From the NCBI GenBank assembly GCA_002293665.1, contig DBDQ01000057.1:2919-20093 (forward strand): a stretch of DNA of 17,175 nt, read 5' to 3'. The notes beneath the pieces are model-generated. The model was given only the letters and a program-made list of their open reading frames with translations. It did no database searches and was not told the origin of the DNA. Below, in pieces: positions 1 through 6,792 of the stretch (its first letter is position 1; every line of letters begins with the position of its first letter). This DNA comes from Alistipes sp. UBA928 (GTDB taxonomy: Bacteria; Bacteroidota; Bacteroidia; Bacteroidales; Rikenellaceae). The translations under genes were made by a program, and so were the position numbers.

Positions 1-294
1 GCGATGCTCTACAAAAACCTGCCGCGCGGCACGATGCAATTTATCGTGGTCATCCGCCTGTGGCTCAACGCTCTGTCGGCGCTGGCCTACCTGCTGTGCG
101 GACAACGGGAGAACTGGCAGGCCGTATGGCAAGCCCACCGGGAGTTCCTAAATATGAAGCGGGAAAACCTGCGCGAATCACGCCGCCGAATCCAATCGAC
201 CCGCACCGCCCGACCCAAGGGAATCTACAGCGGCTCGATCCTCATCGCCCGTCTCTTCGGCCGACGCAGGTTCGACGATCTGAAAATCACTTAG
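1..294 (+). CDS. Glycosyltransferase family 2, C-terminal fragment
   Basis: This is the 3' end of a gene that enters from outside the window; the frame is open from base 1 to the TAG at 292-294, about 97 residues. It contains a hydrophobic stretch (roughly residues 12-34, around FIVVIRLWLNALSALAYLL). A long basic amphipathic region follows (WQAVWQAHREFLNMKRENLRESRRR). That pattern, beginning with a YKNLPRG-like motif, resembles the C-terminal membrane anchor and cytosolic tail of Bacteroidota family 2 glycosyltransferases, which elongate cell-surface or lipid-linked glycans at the inner membrane. The catalytic GT-A domain is not in the window, so activity cannot be judged. The gene converges on the DUF4377-like lipoprotein gene, and the two 3' ends overlap by 8 bp. 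The family call rests on resemblance of the tail only. Confidence 0.6.
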   Translation, partial: AMLYKNLPRGTMQFIVVIRLWLNALSALAYLLCGQRENWQAVWQAHREFLNMKRENLRESRRRIQSTRTARPKGIYSGSILIARLFGRRRFDDLKIT

Positions 295-964
295 GCTGCT
301 TACCGAGCTCCTCCACAAGAACATAGCGAACCGAATAGGGCTCGGCCGTGGTGATCTTGCGCACTTTCAGGGTATGAACATACCCCGGTTCATACTCCCA
401 ACCCTCGATCTGCCGCAGAGCCATGAAACTCCATGAATGTGATCCCGGCGACGGCATCCTGGTGTAATATTTCGCGTAAACAGCCAGCGCCTCGTATATC
501 TTCACCGATCCGTCGGCGTTGAACTCAGCCGGAAATCGCGGAGCGTAATCGACCCTCCCGTCGACCTGCACCGTCATCTCGACATCACTGTTCTCGATGA
601 TGCTCTTCTCTTTGCGAAGCGGGCCATAGAAGATGTATTTGACATCGGAGACATCCGACGGCGGATTCGCCATCCACACTTTTTTCGCGGTGAAAGTGTA
701 GGTGTATCCCCGTTCGTACTCGAAGTCGAATCCCTCGGCGATTATGTCGGTAAAACTCCTGACTCGATCGCTGTCGCTGTCCACAAACTGCCACACATCC
801 CTCACCACCTCGCTCATCACCCCGGCCCCATAGCCCGTTTCGGGGAGTATGGTCATTTCGACGATCTTTTCGCGATCGCGACCATGCCAGTGGTCATCGT
901 AATCGCAGCCTGTAAATCCGGCGCACAATGCAGCCGCACAAAGTAAAAAAGTAAGATTTTTCAT
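287..964 (-). CDS. Lipoprotein with two DUF4377-like units
   Basis: A predicted exported lipoprotein of 225 residues. The start at 964 is chosen over an in-frame one 20 codons upstream because it begins directly with a lipoprotein signal peptide (MKNLTFLLCAAALCAGFTGC, lipobox Cys20). The residues after Cys20 are acidic (DYDD), which in Bacteroidota can mark export to the outer face of the outer membrane. The mature part holds two similar blocks. Residues 70-118 have GFDFEYERGYTYTF followed by ANPP...VKYIFYGPLRKE. Residues 180-223 have IEGWEYEPGYVHTLKVRK followed by VRYVLVEELGK. This matches the GFxYExGYxYxLxVxK...YxLVExLxK pattern I associate with DUF4377, whose function is unknown. No promoter matching the Bacteroidota consensus was seen upstream. 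The lipoprotein call is firm; the domain name is from memory. Confidence 0.75.
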   Translation of the reverse strand: MKNLTFLLCAAALCAGFTGCDYDDHWHGRDREKIVEMTILPETGYGAGVMSEVVRDVWQFVDSDSDRVRSFTDIIAEGFDFEYERGYTYTFTAKKVWMANPPSDVSDVKYIFYGPLRKEKSIIENSDVEMTVQVDGRVDYAPRFPAEFNADGSVKIYEALAVYAKYYTRMPSPGSHSWSFMALRQIEGWEYEPGYVHTLKVRKITTAEPYSVRYVLVEELGKQPK

Positions 965-1039
965 ATCAATTCGCGTTGTTATCTGTCGATAAAACGCCCC
1001 CAACCGATAAATCTTGCACCACACCCCGAAAAAAATGAA

Positions 1040-1084
1040 GAGAAACCTACAACCTGCTCCGCAGGGGGAGGTGGTAGGTTTCTC
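1040..1084 (-). terminator. Probable terminator of the fabH-like gene
   Basis: A perfect 11-bp stem (GAGAAACCTAC at 1040-1050 with GTAGGTTTCTC at 1074-1084) can be extended by inner ACCT/AGGT pairs (1052-1055 with 1069-1072). Read on the minus strand, the hairpin is followed after 5 nt by seven Ts (complement of 1029-1035). The stem includes part of the stop codon of the ketoacyl synthase gene. The U-tract is slightly displaced, so efficiency is uncertain. Confidence 0.6.
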
Positions 1085-2054
1085 AACTCACCATTCGAAG
1101 AAGCATAGCGCCGACCGAATATCCCCCACCAAAAGTCGCCACAACAACCGTATCACCCGGACGCAACTTATCGCGATGCTGGGCCAGAGCCAGCAGCGAC
1201 GAACCGCACCCCGTGTTGCCCAACTCCTCGATGTTGTTGAGCGTGTGCTCCATCGGCAGACCCAACTCGCCGCACACGTGCGACACTATGCGCAGGTTGG
1301 CCTGATGGCTCACGAACCAGTCGAGCGACGCCACATCCAACCCGTTGCGCTCCAGAATATCGCGTGTGAAACGCTCGATCCACGTACACGCCTGATTGAA
1401 AACATCGCGCCCGTTGGGCATACCGATGCCTATACCGTCAGTGCGCGGACGCAGGTAAACCCCGTCGGGCCCGGCACCCACGTTGCCCAGACCGCGCGTC
1501 TCGATGTCGACTATCTCGATGTCGCCCGCCCCGCCCCGTTCGGTCGAAAGAAAGTACGCCACCGCCGCGTCGCCCCAAAGGTGTCCGTGGGCGGGATCGT
1601 GGTCGTCGGAGTAGGTCGAGTTACGGTCGGCAGCAATCACCAGCGCCTTCGACGCTATGCCGCTCGTGAAGAACGACGCCACGATCTCGATGGCGTTCAT
1701 GGCCGACGAACAGGCCGACGAAACGTACATCGCCCGCGCCCCCTCGATACCGAACTCGCGCTGCACGCGATGGGCGGTAGTCCCCACCAGATCGTCGGGA
1801 CTATACGACGCAAATACCACGAGGTCGACCTCGCGAATGGAGAACGGCGCTGTGCGCATGGCATTCTCCACCGCCTTGATGCTCATGTAGTCTATGGTCT
1901 CCTTCTCGCTGGCGCGCGACCGGGTGCGAATGCCCGTGCGCTGGGTGAACCACTCCTCGGGCTTGCCGTAAAGCTCGGCGAAATAGCTGTTGGGTACTCT
2001 TTTCGACGGCACGTAAAAGCCTGTGGCGTTGATGTATATAGACGTTTTAATCAT
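1083..2054 (-). CDS. 3-oxoacyl-ACP synthase III (FabH-type ketoacyl synthase)
   Basis: A 323-residue KAS III enzyme, normal length for the family. It would condense an acyl-CoA starter with malonyl-ACP in the cytosol. The thiolase-fold catalytic triad is intact: Cys115 in SSACSSAMNA, His250 in FVSHQANLRI and Asn280 in EELGNTGCGS. The WGDAAVAY (160-167) and C-terminal TFGGGYSVGAMLLR motifs are also present. The gene stands alone, away from plsX/rpmF/fabD, so it may be a secondary FabH paralogue; substrate preference cannot be read. It has its own promoter (2126-2156) and a probable terminator overlapping its stop, so it is probably not co-transcribed with the upstream sugar kinase. A perfect 8-bp inverted repeat flanks the -7 element and could be an operator. 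I withhold the symbol fabH because of possible paralogy. Confidence 0.92.
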   Translation of the reverse strand: MIKTSIYINATGFYVPSKRVPNSYFAELYGKPEEWFTQRTGIRTRSRASEKETIDYMSIKAVENAMRTAPFSIREVDLVVFASYSPDDLVGTTAHRVQREFGIEGARAMYVSSACSSAMNAIEIVASFFTSGIASKALVIAADRNSTYSDDHDPAHGHLWGDAAVAYFLSTERGGAGDIEIVDIETRGLGNVGAGPDGVYLRPRTDGIGIGMPNGRDVFNQACTWIERFTRDILERNGLDVASLDWFVSHQANLRIVSHVCGELGLPMEHTLNNIEELGNTGCGSSLLALAQHRDKLRPGDTVVVATFGGGYSVGAMLLRMVS

Positions 2055-2115
2055 TATTTTTCTCTTTTGGTCCCGGACATCCCTCCCGCCGCCCGGTTAA
2101 CGATTTCTTAACGCA

Positions 2116-2153
2116 GAAAATCGCCCAAAAGTATAACCTTTCGGACGATTTTC
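2116..2153. promoter_or_regulatory. Inverted repeat straddling the fabH-like promoter, candidate operator
   Basis: GAAAATCG (2116-2123) and CGATTTTC (2146-2153) form a perfect 8-bp inverted repeat separated by 22 bp. One arm touches the -33 element and the other covers the expected start of transcription, so a dimeric regulator or a DNA hairpin could control access. No regulator gene is nearby. Confidence 0.35.
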
Positions 2154-2156
2154 AAA
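2126..2156 (-). promoter_or_regulatory. Promoter of the fabH-like gene
   Basis: On the minus strand, TTTG (2156-2153) is followed after 19 nt by TACTTTTG (2133-2126). This is an exact match to the Bacteroidota -33/-7 consensus with standard spacing. The transcript would begin near 2121, about 65 nt before the ATG at 2054. Confidence 0.7.
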
Positions 2157-2160
2157 ATTT

Positions 2161-2208
2161 CTACGCATAATATACATCGCGTAGCTCTCCCCTCCATGCG
2201 AAGGAGGG
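2161..2208 (-). terminator. Possible terminator hairpins after the sugar kinase
   Basis: Two short hairpins lie downstream of the sugar kinase stop: CCCTCC/GGAGGG (2190-2195 with 2203-2208) and CTACGC/GCGTAG (2161-2166 with 2179-2184). On the minus strand the second is followed by AAATTTT. Both stems are only 6 bp, so this is a weak call. Confidence 0.3.
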
Positions 2209-2227
2209 TGGCGGGGTGGCAGCTTCT

Positions 2228-3265
2228 CTAACGCTGAACCCTGCCCGAGCCATCACCCCCCATCAGCGCCTCGACCTCCGAGGCTGTCACAAGGTTGAAG
2301 TCACCATAGATGGTGTGCTTTAGTGCCGAGGCAGCCACGGCAAACTCGAGCGCGCGCCCATCGTCGGCCGGCCAGGTGAGCAAACCGTAGACCAAGCCCC
2401 CCATAAACGAGTCGCCGCCGCCAACACGGTCTACGATGTGGGTTATGTCATAGCGCTTCGAGGCATGCAGCTTTGCACCGTCCCACAGCACACCACCCCA
2501 CGTATTGTGGTTGGCGTTGATCGAGCCGCGCAGCGTGATAATCACCTTTTTAGCTCTCGGGAAACGCGCCTGCAACTGGCGGCACACGCTTTCGAACTCG
2601 GCCGCGTTGACTTCGCCCCCGGTGTGCGCCACGTCGAAACCTTCGGGCTTGATGCCGAACACCTTCTCGGCATCCTCCTCGTTACCCAGTATCACGTCGC
2701 ACCCCTCGGTGAGGGCGGGCATAACCTCGGAGGCTTTCTTGCCGTATTTCCACAGATTTTTGCGGTAGTTGAGGTCACACGAAACGGTGACACCCATCTC
2801 ATTGGCCGTGCGTATCGCCTCGAGGCACGCATCGGCGGCACCCTGACTCAGCGCGGGGGTAATGCCTGTCCAGTGGAACCAGTCGGCGCCTTTCAACACC
2901 TCGCGCCAGTTTATCATTCCGGGCTCGATGTCGGCGATCGACGAGTGCGCACGGTCATACACCACCTTCGAGGGGCGCGCCACGGCGCCGGTCTCAAGGA
3001 AGTATATCCCCACACGCTCGCCGCCGCGTGCTATGTTGGCCGTACCCACGCCCCGTTTGCGAAGTTCGGCAATACACCATTCGGCAATGTCGTTCTTGGG
3101 AAGTCGGGTCACGAAGTCGGCCTCTATACCATAATTTGCAAGCGAAACGGCGACATTAGCCTCGCCGCCGCCAAAGGTCGAAGTAAGGTGGGTAGCCTGC
3201 GAAAAGCGCTCATACCCCGGAGTCGCGAGGCGCAGCATCACCTCGCCAAAAGTTACAACTTTCAT
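2228..3265 (-). CDS. kdgK: PfkB-family sugar kinase, probably 2-keto-3-deoxygluconate kinase
   Basis: A 345-residue ribokinase-family kinase, best matching KdgK, which phosphorylates 2-keto-3-deoxygluconate to KDPG in hexuronate/Entner-Doudoroff metabolism in the cytosol. Visible landmarks are the N-terminal start VVTFGEVMLRLATPG, the substrate-side glycine motif GGGEANVAV (32-40), DLNYRKNLW (164-172), and the PfkB signature DRVGGGDSFMGG (279-290) with catalytic Asp285. GEVMLRL and DLNYRxxLW favour KDG-type over fructo- or ribokinases. The usual partner, KDPG aldolase, and hexuronate isomerases are not next to it. Its promoter lies just upstream in the short gap before the DUF3037 gene. The sugar kinase call is firm; the exact sugar is inferred. 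Confidence 0.85.
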   Translation of the reverse strand: MKVVTFGEVMLRLATPGYERFSQATHLTSTFGGGEANVAVSLANYGIEADFVTRLPKNDIAEWCIAELRKRGVGTANIARGGERVGIYFLETGAVARPSKVVYDRAHSSIADIEPGMINWREVLKGADWFHWTGITPALSQGAADACLEAIRTANEMGVTVSCDLNYRKNLWKYGKKASEVMPALTEGCDVILGNEEDAEKVFGIKPEGFDVAHTGGEVNAAEFESVCRQLQARFPRAKKVIITLRGSINANHNTWGGVLWDGAKLHASKRYDITHIVDRVGGGDSFMGGLVYGLLTWPADDGRALEFAVAASALKHTIYGDFNLVTASEVEALMGGDGSGRVQR

Positions 3266-3298
3266 CTATTGTTGGTTTTTAGGATTTGTGGTTGCCCG

Positions 3299-3306
3299 CA
3301 AAGGTA
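3299..3306 (-). promoter_or_regulatory. -7 promoter element of the sugar kinase gene
   Basis: TACCTTTG on the minus strand matches TAnnTTTG exactly and lies 33 nt before the ATG at 3265. The -33 position has only GCTG at about 19 nt spacing, so the upstream element is weak. Confidence 0.5.
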
Positions 3307-3322
3307 GTGATAATACTTGTAT

Positions 3323-3706
3323 CTACAGCACCAGTTCCCGGAACAACCTCTCGAACGTGGCATCGAGATCATCGGCAAAACCGGCATGAGGTCGCGATGT
3401 CTGAATAGTCGTACTGCGAACAGCCGTCAGCCAACGAAAGCGCTCGGGAATCTCCAACGTCGCGATCGGCCCGCCCGCCTCGGCACCTGCGCAGATATGC
3501 TCGAAAGAGCGCAGATTCGTGTAGAGACATTCGATATCGAACTCCGGAGTACAAAGCGCCAACTTCCGCTCATCCACCGCCCACTGCATCCGCAGCCAAC
3601 CCTCACGCTTGCAAAACATTATCAGCCCGGCGTTGAAAAACTCCTCGCGCTCCACGCGGGGAACCACGCGAATCACGGCGTAGTCATATAAGTGCTTTCC
3701 TCGCAT
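3323..3706 (-). CDS. DUF3037 protein, partner of the HipA-like kinase
   Basis: A 127-residue protein matching DUF3037. It begins YDYAVIRVVPRVEREEFFNAGLIMFC and has the conserved ERFRWLTAVRSTTIQTSRPH segment followed by an acidic/hydrophobic end. No signal peptide or membrane segment is seen, so it is cytosolic. Function is unknown. The family is commonly found next to a short HipA-like kinase, and here the two genes overlap by 23 bp (3684-3706), with this gene second, implying translational coupling. A role as regulator, substrate or partner of the kinase is inference from that pairing. No DNA-binding HTH is evident, so it is not an obvious HipB equivalent. Confidence 0.8.
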   Translation of the reverse strand: MRGKHLYDYAVIRVVPRVEREEFFNAGLIMFCKREGWLRMQWAVDERKLALCTPEFDIECLYTNLRSFEHICAGAEAGGPIATLEIPERFRWLTAVRSTTIQTSRPHAGFADDLDATFERLFRELVL

Positions 3707-4472
3707 CGCGTGCCTGATTTACAAAGATTTCGGAGTGTGACAGCCGTTCGGTCAGATATGTGCGGTAGACGCCTCGCAAATCTTCGGAGGTCTCTCCCGG
3801 CTCCGTCCAATTCAGCCAGTCGTCGGGAATAAGGGCCGTGATCCCGGCGATCTTCTCCGCCGTGAGCACCGCGCGAAACTCCCTGTCGGCCTCGCCAATC
3901 TCCGCTGCCCATGGCAGCAACACATGATTCCTGATATACGGAAAAGGCGACAGCGCCTTCTCCTGCCAGTCCGTCCACGAATGATGGAACAACAGCGACG
4001 CGCCGTGATCTATCAGCCACAGTCGGTCGTGCCACATCAGCATATTGGGATTCTGCACCGTGCGATCCACGTTGGTCAGAAACGCATCGAGCCACACTAT
4101 CCGCGAAGCCGTCCGTGCATCGAGCCGCACCGCTGCCGGATCGAAAGTGAACGCACCCGAAAGAAAAAACTGCCCGAGGTTCAACCCCCTGCTCGCCTTC
4201 AACAGGTCCTGAATCTCCTCGTCGCCCTCTGTTCGGCCGAAAGCCTCGTCGAGCTCCACAAACACCATCTCCGGCACCGCGAACCCCAACTCCTCGGCCA
4301 CGAGACCGCCCACAAGCTCGGCAATGAGCATCTTGGTGCCGTGCCCTGCACCCCGAAACTTCACGACATACTTCAACCCGTCGTCCGCCTCGGTCAACGC
4401 GGGTAACGAACCACCCTCGCGCAGGGGAGCGATGTAGCGCGTCACATTTACTGTTCTCAATTCCGTCTCCAC
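3684..4472 (-). CDS. Short HipA-like kinase
   Basis: A 262-residue protein of the HipA-like kinase group, much shorter than E. coli HipA (about 440 residues) and lacking its N-terminal subdomain. The kinase core is visible: Lys38 in KYVVKFRGAG, the catalytic segment LTNVDRTVQNPNML with Asp136 and Asn141 spaced as in HipA, and the metal-binding Asp155 in WLIDHGASL. It probably phosphorylates a protein or nucleotide substrate, which is unknown. The start is GTG at 4472; the -7 motif TATATTTG ends only 4 nt before it, so either the mRNA is leaderless or translation starts further in (a TTG four codons later). It is followed by a DUF3037 gene overlapping by 23 bp. No HipB-like antitoxin is present. 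Confidence 0.8.
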   Translation of the reverse strand: METELRTVNVTRYIAPLREGGSLPALTEADDGLKYVVKFRGAGHGTKMLIAELVGGLVAEELGFAVPEMVFVELDEAFGRTEGDEEIQDLLKASRGLNLGQFFLSGAFTFDPAAVRLDARTASRIVWLDAFLTNVDRTVQNPNMLMWHDRLWLIDHGASLLFHHSWTDWQEKALSPFPYIRNHVLLPWAAEIGEADREFRAVLTAEKIAGITALIPDDWLNWTEPGETSEDLRGVYRTYLTERLSHSEIFVNQARDARKALI

Positions 4473-4476
4473 CCTG

Positions 4477-4484
4477 CAAATATA
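4477..4484 (-). promoter_or_regulatory. -7 promoter element of the HipA-like/DUF3037 pair
   Basis: TATATTTG on the minus strand ends 4 nt before the GTG start at 4472. A second match, TATTTTTG (4493-4486), lies just upstream. No TTTG was found at the expected -33 position for either. The site sits back to back with the promoter of the divergent oxidoreductase gene. Confidence 0.45.
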
Positions 4485-4495
4485 ACAAAAATAAA

Positions 4496-4527
4496 TTTGT
4501 GTTTCCTCTCGGCTTTAGCTATCTTTG
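4496..4527 (+). promoter_or_regulatory. Promoter of the nitronate monooxygenase/cold-shock operon
   Basis: TTTG (4496-4499), 20 nt, then TATCTTTG (4520-4527) is a full match to the Bacteroidota consensus. Transcription would start near 4533, giving a leader of about 57 nt. A perfect 12-bp palindrome, ATATTGCAATAT (4537-4548), lies just after the expected start and could bind a repressor. Confidence 0.7.
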
Positions 4528-4589
4528 CCCCTGATTATATTGCAATATTATATAGAAGGGGGTGACGGTTTAACGATTACCAAACTAAA

Positions 4590-5666
4590 ATGAAATCATT
4601 CAATATCGGAAGATACGAAATAAAACTGCCCATCATACAGGGCGGCATGGGAGTGGGCGTATCGCTCAACAGACTGGCCGCGGCGGTCGCCAACGAAGGC
4701 GGCATCGGGGTCATTTCGGTGGCGGGACTGGGGTTGCTCTATCCCGAGTGCAAAAGTTCATACCTCGACAAGTGCATCTACGGCCTGCGCGAGGAGGTTC
4801 GCAAGGCGCGCGAAAAGAGCCGCGGCGTGATCGGTGTCAACATCATGGTGGCGCTGTCCAATTTCGCCGACATGGTACGTACCTCCATCGAGGAGAAGGT
4901 CGACGTGATCTTCGCTGGGGCGGGGCTGCCGCTCGACCTGCCGTCGTTCCTGCCCAAAGGCAGCTGCACGCAGCTCGTGCCCATAGTCTCGTCGTCGAGG
5001 GCGGCGCGGCTGATCTGCGAGAAGTGGTCGGCGGGATACGACTATCTGCCCGACGCCATTGTGGTCGAAGGACCCAAGGCTGGAGGCCACCTCGGATTCA
5101 AACGCGAGCAGATCGAGGACGAGAACTTCTCGCTCGAACAACTCGTGCCCCAAGTCGTCGAGGTCGCGGGCAGTTACGCCGACAGGAAACGCATTCCCGT
5201 GATCGCGGCGGGCGGCATTGCGACAGGCGAGGACATCGCCCGGTTCATGGCACTCGGTGCGTCGGCGGTGCAGATGGGCTCCATCTTCGTGCCGACCGAC
5301 GAGTGCGACGCGGCCGAAGAGTTCAAAAAGGTCTACATCAACGCCCACGCCGAAGATGTTCGCATAATTCAAAGCCCTGTTGGCATGCCTGGCAGGGCTT
5401 TCGACGGCGAGTTTATCCGCAGCGTGGCCGAGGGGAGGGAGAAACCCCGCAGTTGCCCGTTCCACTGCATCAAGACGTGTGACTACACCAAAAGCCCGTA
5501 CTGCATAATCAAAGCTCTGTACAACGCGGCGCGCGGCAACATGAAAAAGGGCTATGCATTCGCCGGCGGAAACGCATATCTGGCCGACAGGATACGCAGT
5601 GTCAGAGAGGTGGTCGAAAAACTCAAGGCCGACTTCCTCCTCACAAAAACCGCCTTGGGAACCTAA
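4590..5666 (+). CDS. Nitronate monooxygenase-like flavoenzyme with C-terminal cysteine cluster
   Basis: A 358-residue FMN-dependent TIM-barrel enzyme of the nitronate monooxygenase (2-nitropropane dioxygenase) family, which oxidises alkyl nitronates using FMN and oxygen. Signature segments are IQGGMGVG (17-24), GPKAGGHLGF (161-170) with the family's catalytic His167, and the phosphate-binding VIAAGGIATG (204-213) followed by GASAVQMGSIF. The C-terminal part carries CX3CX3CX7C (Cys289, 293, 297, 305) in PRSCPFHCIKTCDYTKSPYC; this might bind a metal or be structural. The physiological substrate in anaerobes is unclear. FabK-type enoyl-ACP reductase is a related alternative but less likely. The cold-shock gene begins 10 bp after its stop, so they form an operon. 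Its promoter and a palindrome lie at 4496-4548. Confidence 0.85.
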   Translation: MKSFNIGRYEIKLPIIQGGMGVGVSLNRLAAAVANEGGIGVISVAGLGLLYPECKSSYLDKCIYGLREEVRKAREKSRGVIGVNIMVALSNFADMVRTSIEEKVDVIFAGAGLPLDLPSFLPKGSCTQLVPIVSSSRAARLICEKWSAGYDYLPDAIVVEGPKAGGHLGFKREQIEDENFSLEQLVPQVVEVAGSYADRKRIPVIAAGGIATGEDIARFMALGASAVQMGSIFVPTDECDAAEEFKKVYINAHAEDVRIIQSPVGMPGRAFDGEFIRSVAEGREKPRSCPFHCIKTCDYTKSPYCIIKALYNAARGNMKKGYAFAGGNAYLADRIRSVREVVEKLKADFLLTKTALGT

Positions 5667-5676
5667 AGACAGTTTA

Positions 5677-6120
5677 ATGGCAGGATCGCAATCATTCGGA
5701 AAAAGGGAGAACGAAAAGAAGAAGCAGGCCAAGCGCCTCGAAAAACAAAAACGCAAAGAAGAGCGCCAGGCTGGAGGCACATCCTCGCCCGACGACATGA
5801 TCGCCTGGGTGGACGAGATGGGCAACATCGTGGATACTCCGCCGGAACAGCGCGCAAAACAGGAGGTGAAACTGGAAGATGTGGCCATCGCAACCCCCAA
5901 AAAAGAAGACACGGAACCGGAGCCGCTAAGGGGCCGCGTCGAGTATTTCAACGCCTCCAAGGGCTACGGTTTCATAAAGGAACTCGCCTCGACCGAGAAG
6001 TATTTCTTCCACATCACCTCCGCTCCGGCGAACATAGCGGAAGGCAATATAGTCACCTTTGAACTCGAGCGCGGAACCCGCGGCCTGAACGCTGTCAGGA
6101 TCGTTCCTGCCAACCAGTGA
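5677..6120 (+). CDS. Cold-shock domain protein with basic N-terminal extension
   Basis: A 147-residue RNA-binding protein. Residues 84-145 form a cold-shock domain with RNP1-like KGYGFIK (95-101) and RNP2-like YFFHIT (109-114, where VFVHFS is usual). Residues 8-32 are a highly charged, Lys/Arg/Glu-rich segment, followed by a linker with DDMIAWVDEMGNIVDTPPE (39-57). This long architecture, about twice the length of CspA, is one I associate with Bacteroidota. It probably acts as an RNA chaperone affecting mRNA structure or translation. The start at 5677 is chosen because it lies 10 bp after the preceding stop and gives the expected MAGSQSFGKREKxKK-like beginning; the frame is open further upstream but overlaps the previous gene. 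Confidence 0.88.
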   Translation: MAGSQSFGKRENEKKKQAKRLEKQKRKEERQAGGTSSPDDMIAWVDEMGNIVDTPPEQRAKQEVKLEDVAIATPKKEDTEPEPLRGRVEYFNASKGYGFIKELASTEKYFFHITSAPANIAEGNIVTFELERGTRGLNAVRIVPANQ

Positions 6121-6203
6121 TCCATGAAATGAACGCCAGTGTGCGGCGATTGCGATTTTTCGGCGATTGTCGCGCAATGTTATTGCAGTATTAAATTTTT
6201 ACA

Positions 6204-6211
6204 TATATTTG
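6204..6211 (+). promoter_or_regulatory. -7 promoter element of the zeta-like gene
   Basis: TATATTTG ends 8 nt before the ATG at 6220. At the -33 position only ATTG (6182-6185) is present, with short 18-nt spacing. The leader would be a few nucleotides at most. Confidence 0.45.
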
Positions 6212-6219
6212 TGCGGAGA

Positions 6220-6792
6220 ATGCCGCGACTTTTTATCATAGCAGGGTGCAATGGGGCGGGGAAGACCACAGCGTCGTACACCATGATGCCCGAGATGCTG
6301 GAGATGTCGGAGTTGGTCAATGCCGATGAGATAGCCAAAGGGCTGTCGCCGTTCAATCCCGACAGCGTGGCGATCCAGGCGGGCAAGATTATGTTGATGC
6401 GCGTGAGAGAGTTGATAGGCATGGGATCGGACTTTGCGTTCGAAACGACGTTGGCCACCAAGTCCTACTACTACCTGATAAAGGAGGCGCAGGAGAAGGG
6501 CTATTTCGTAACGTTGCTCTACCTGTGGCTGCCCTCGCCCGAGCAGGCAATAAAAAGAGTGGCGCAGAGAGTAAGCGAGGGGGGGCACAACATACCCGAG
6601 CCGGTGATAAGAAGACGCTACCGGGCGGGAATAAAAAATTTGTTCGGTATCTACATGCCCGTGGCCGACTATTGGATGATATACGACAGCGGCGACATAA
6701 ACTACGGCAAGAAGATAGCCGTCGGATCGAGAAACGACACTAAAACGATATACGATTCCGTTATATATACCAAACTTGAGAACTATGAGTGA
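6220..6792 (+). CDS. Zeta-toxin-like P-loop kinase
   Basis: A 190-residue P-loop protein of the zeta-toxin/AAA_33 group. Family members phosphorylate UDP-N-acetylglucosamine-type sugars or other small substrates; the substrate here is unknown. The Walker A motif GCNGAGKTT (9-17, Lys15) opens the protein. VNADEIAKGLSPFNPDSV (33-50) supplies Asp36 at the position of the zeta catalytic base. DFAFETTLA (71-79) carries the conserved Glu75, and RVAQRVSEGGHNIPEPVIRRRY (113-134) the C-terminal arginines. All key positions appear intact. The ATG at 6220 is chosen because it starts at the beginning of the P-loop domain; an in-frame GTG at 6211 overlaps the -7 motif and is less likely. The downstream 51-residue ORF overlaps by 8 bp. 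It may be a toxin-antitoxin toxin or a housekeeping-like orphan kinase. Confidence 0.82.
   Translation: MPRLFIIAGCNGAGKTTASYTMMPEMLEMSELVNADEIAKGLSPFNPDSVAIQAGKIMLMRVRELIGMGSDFAFETTLATKSYYYLIKEAQEKGYFVTLLYLWLPSPEQAIKRVAQRVSEGGHNIPEPVIRRRYRAGIKNLFGIYMPVADYWMIYDSGDINYGKKIAVGSRNDTKTIYDSVIYTKLENYE

Noticed and set aside
1014..2111. 365-codon plus-strand frame opposite the ketoacyl synthase
   Set aside because: The minus-strand product has a complete Cys-His-Asn triad and a promoter; the plus-strand frame has neither.
4758..5960. Long minus-strand reading frame of 400 codons across the NMO and cold-shock genes
   Set aside because: It is a shadow in the opposite strand of G+C-rich coding DNA; the plus-strand products have clear family motifs and this one has none.
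6143..6170. Direct repeat CGGCGATTG occurring twice before the zeta-like gene
   Set aside because: Only two 9-bp copies with no symmetry or clear relation to the promoter; too little to support a site.
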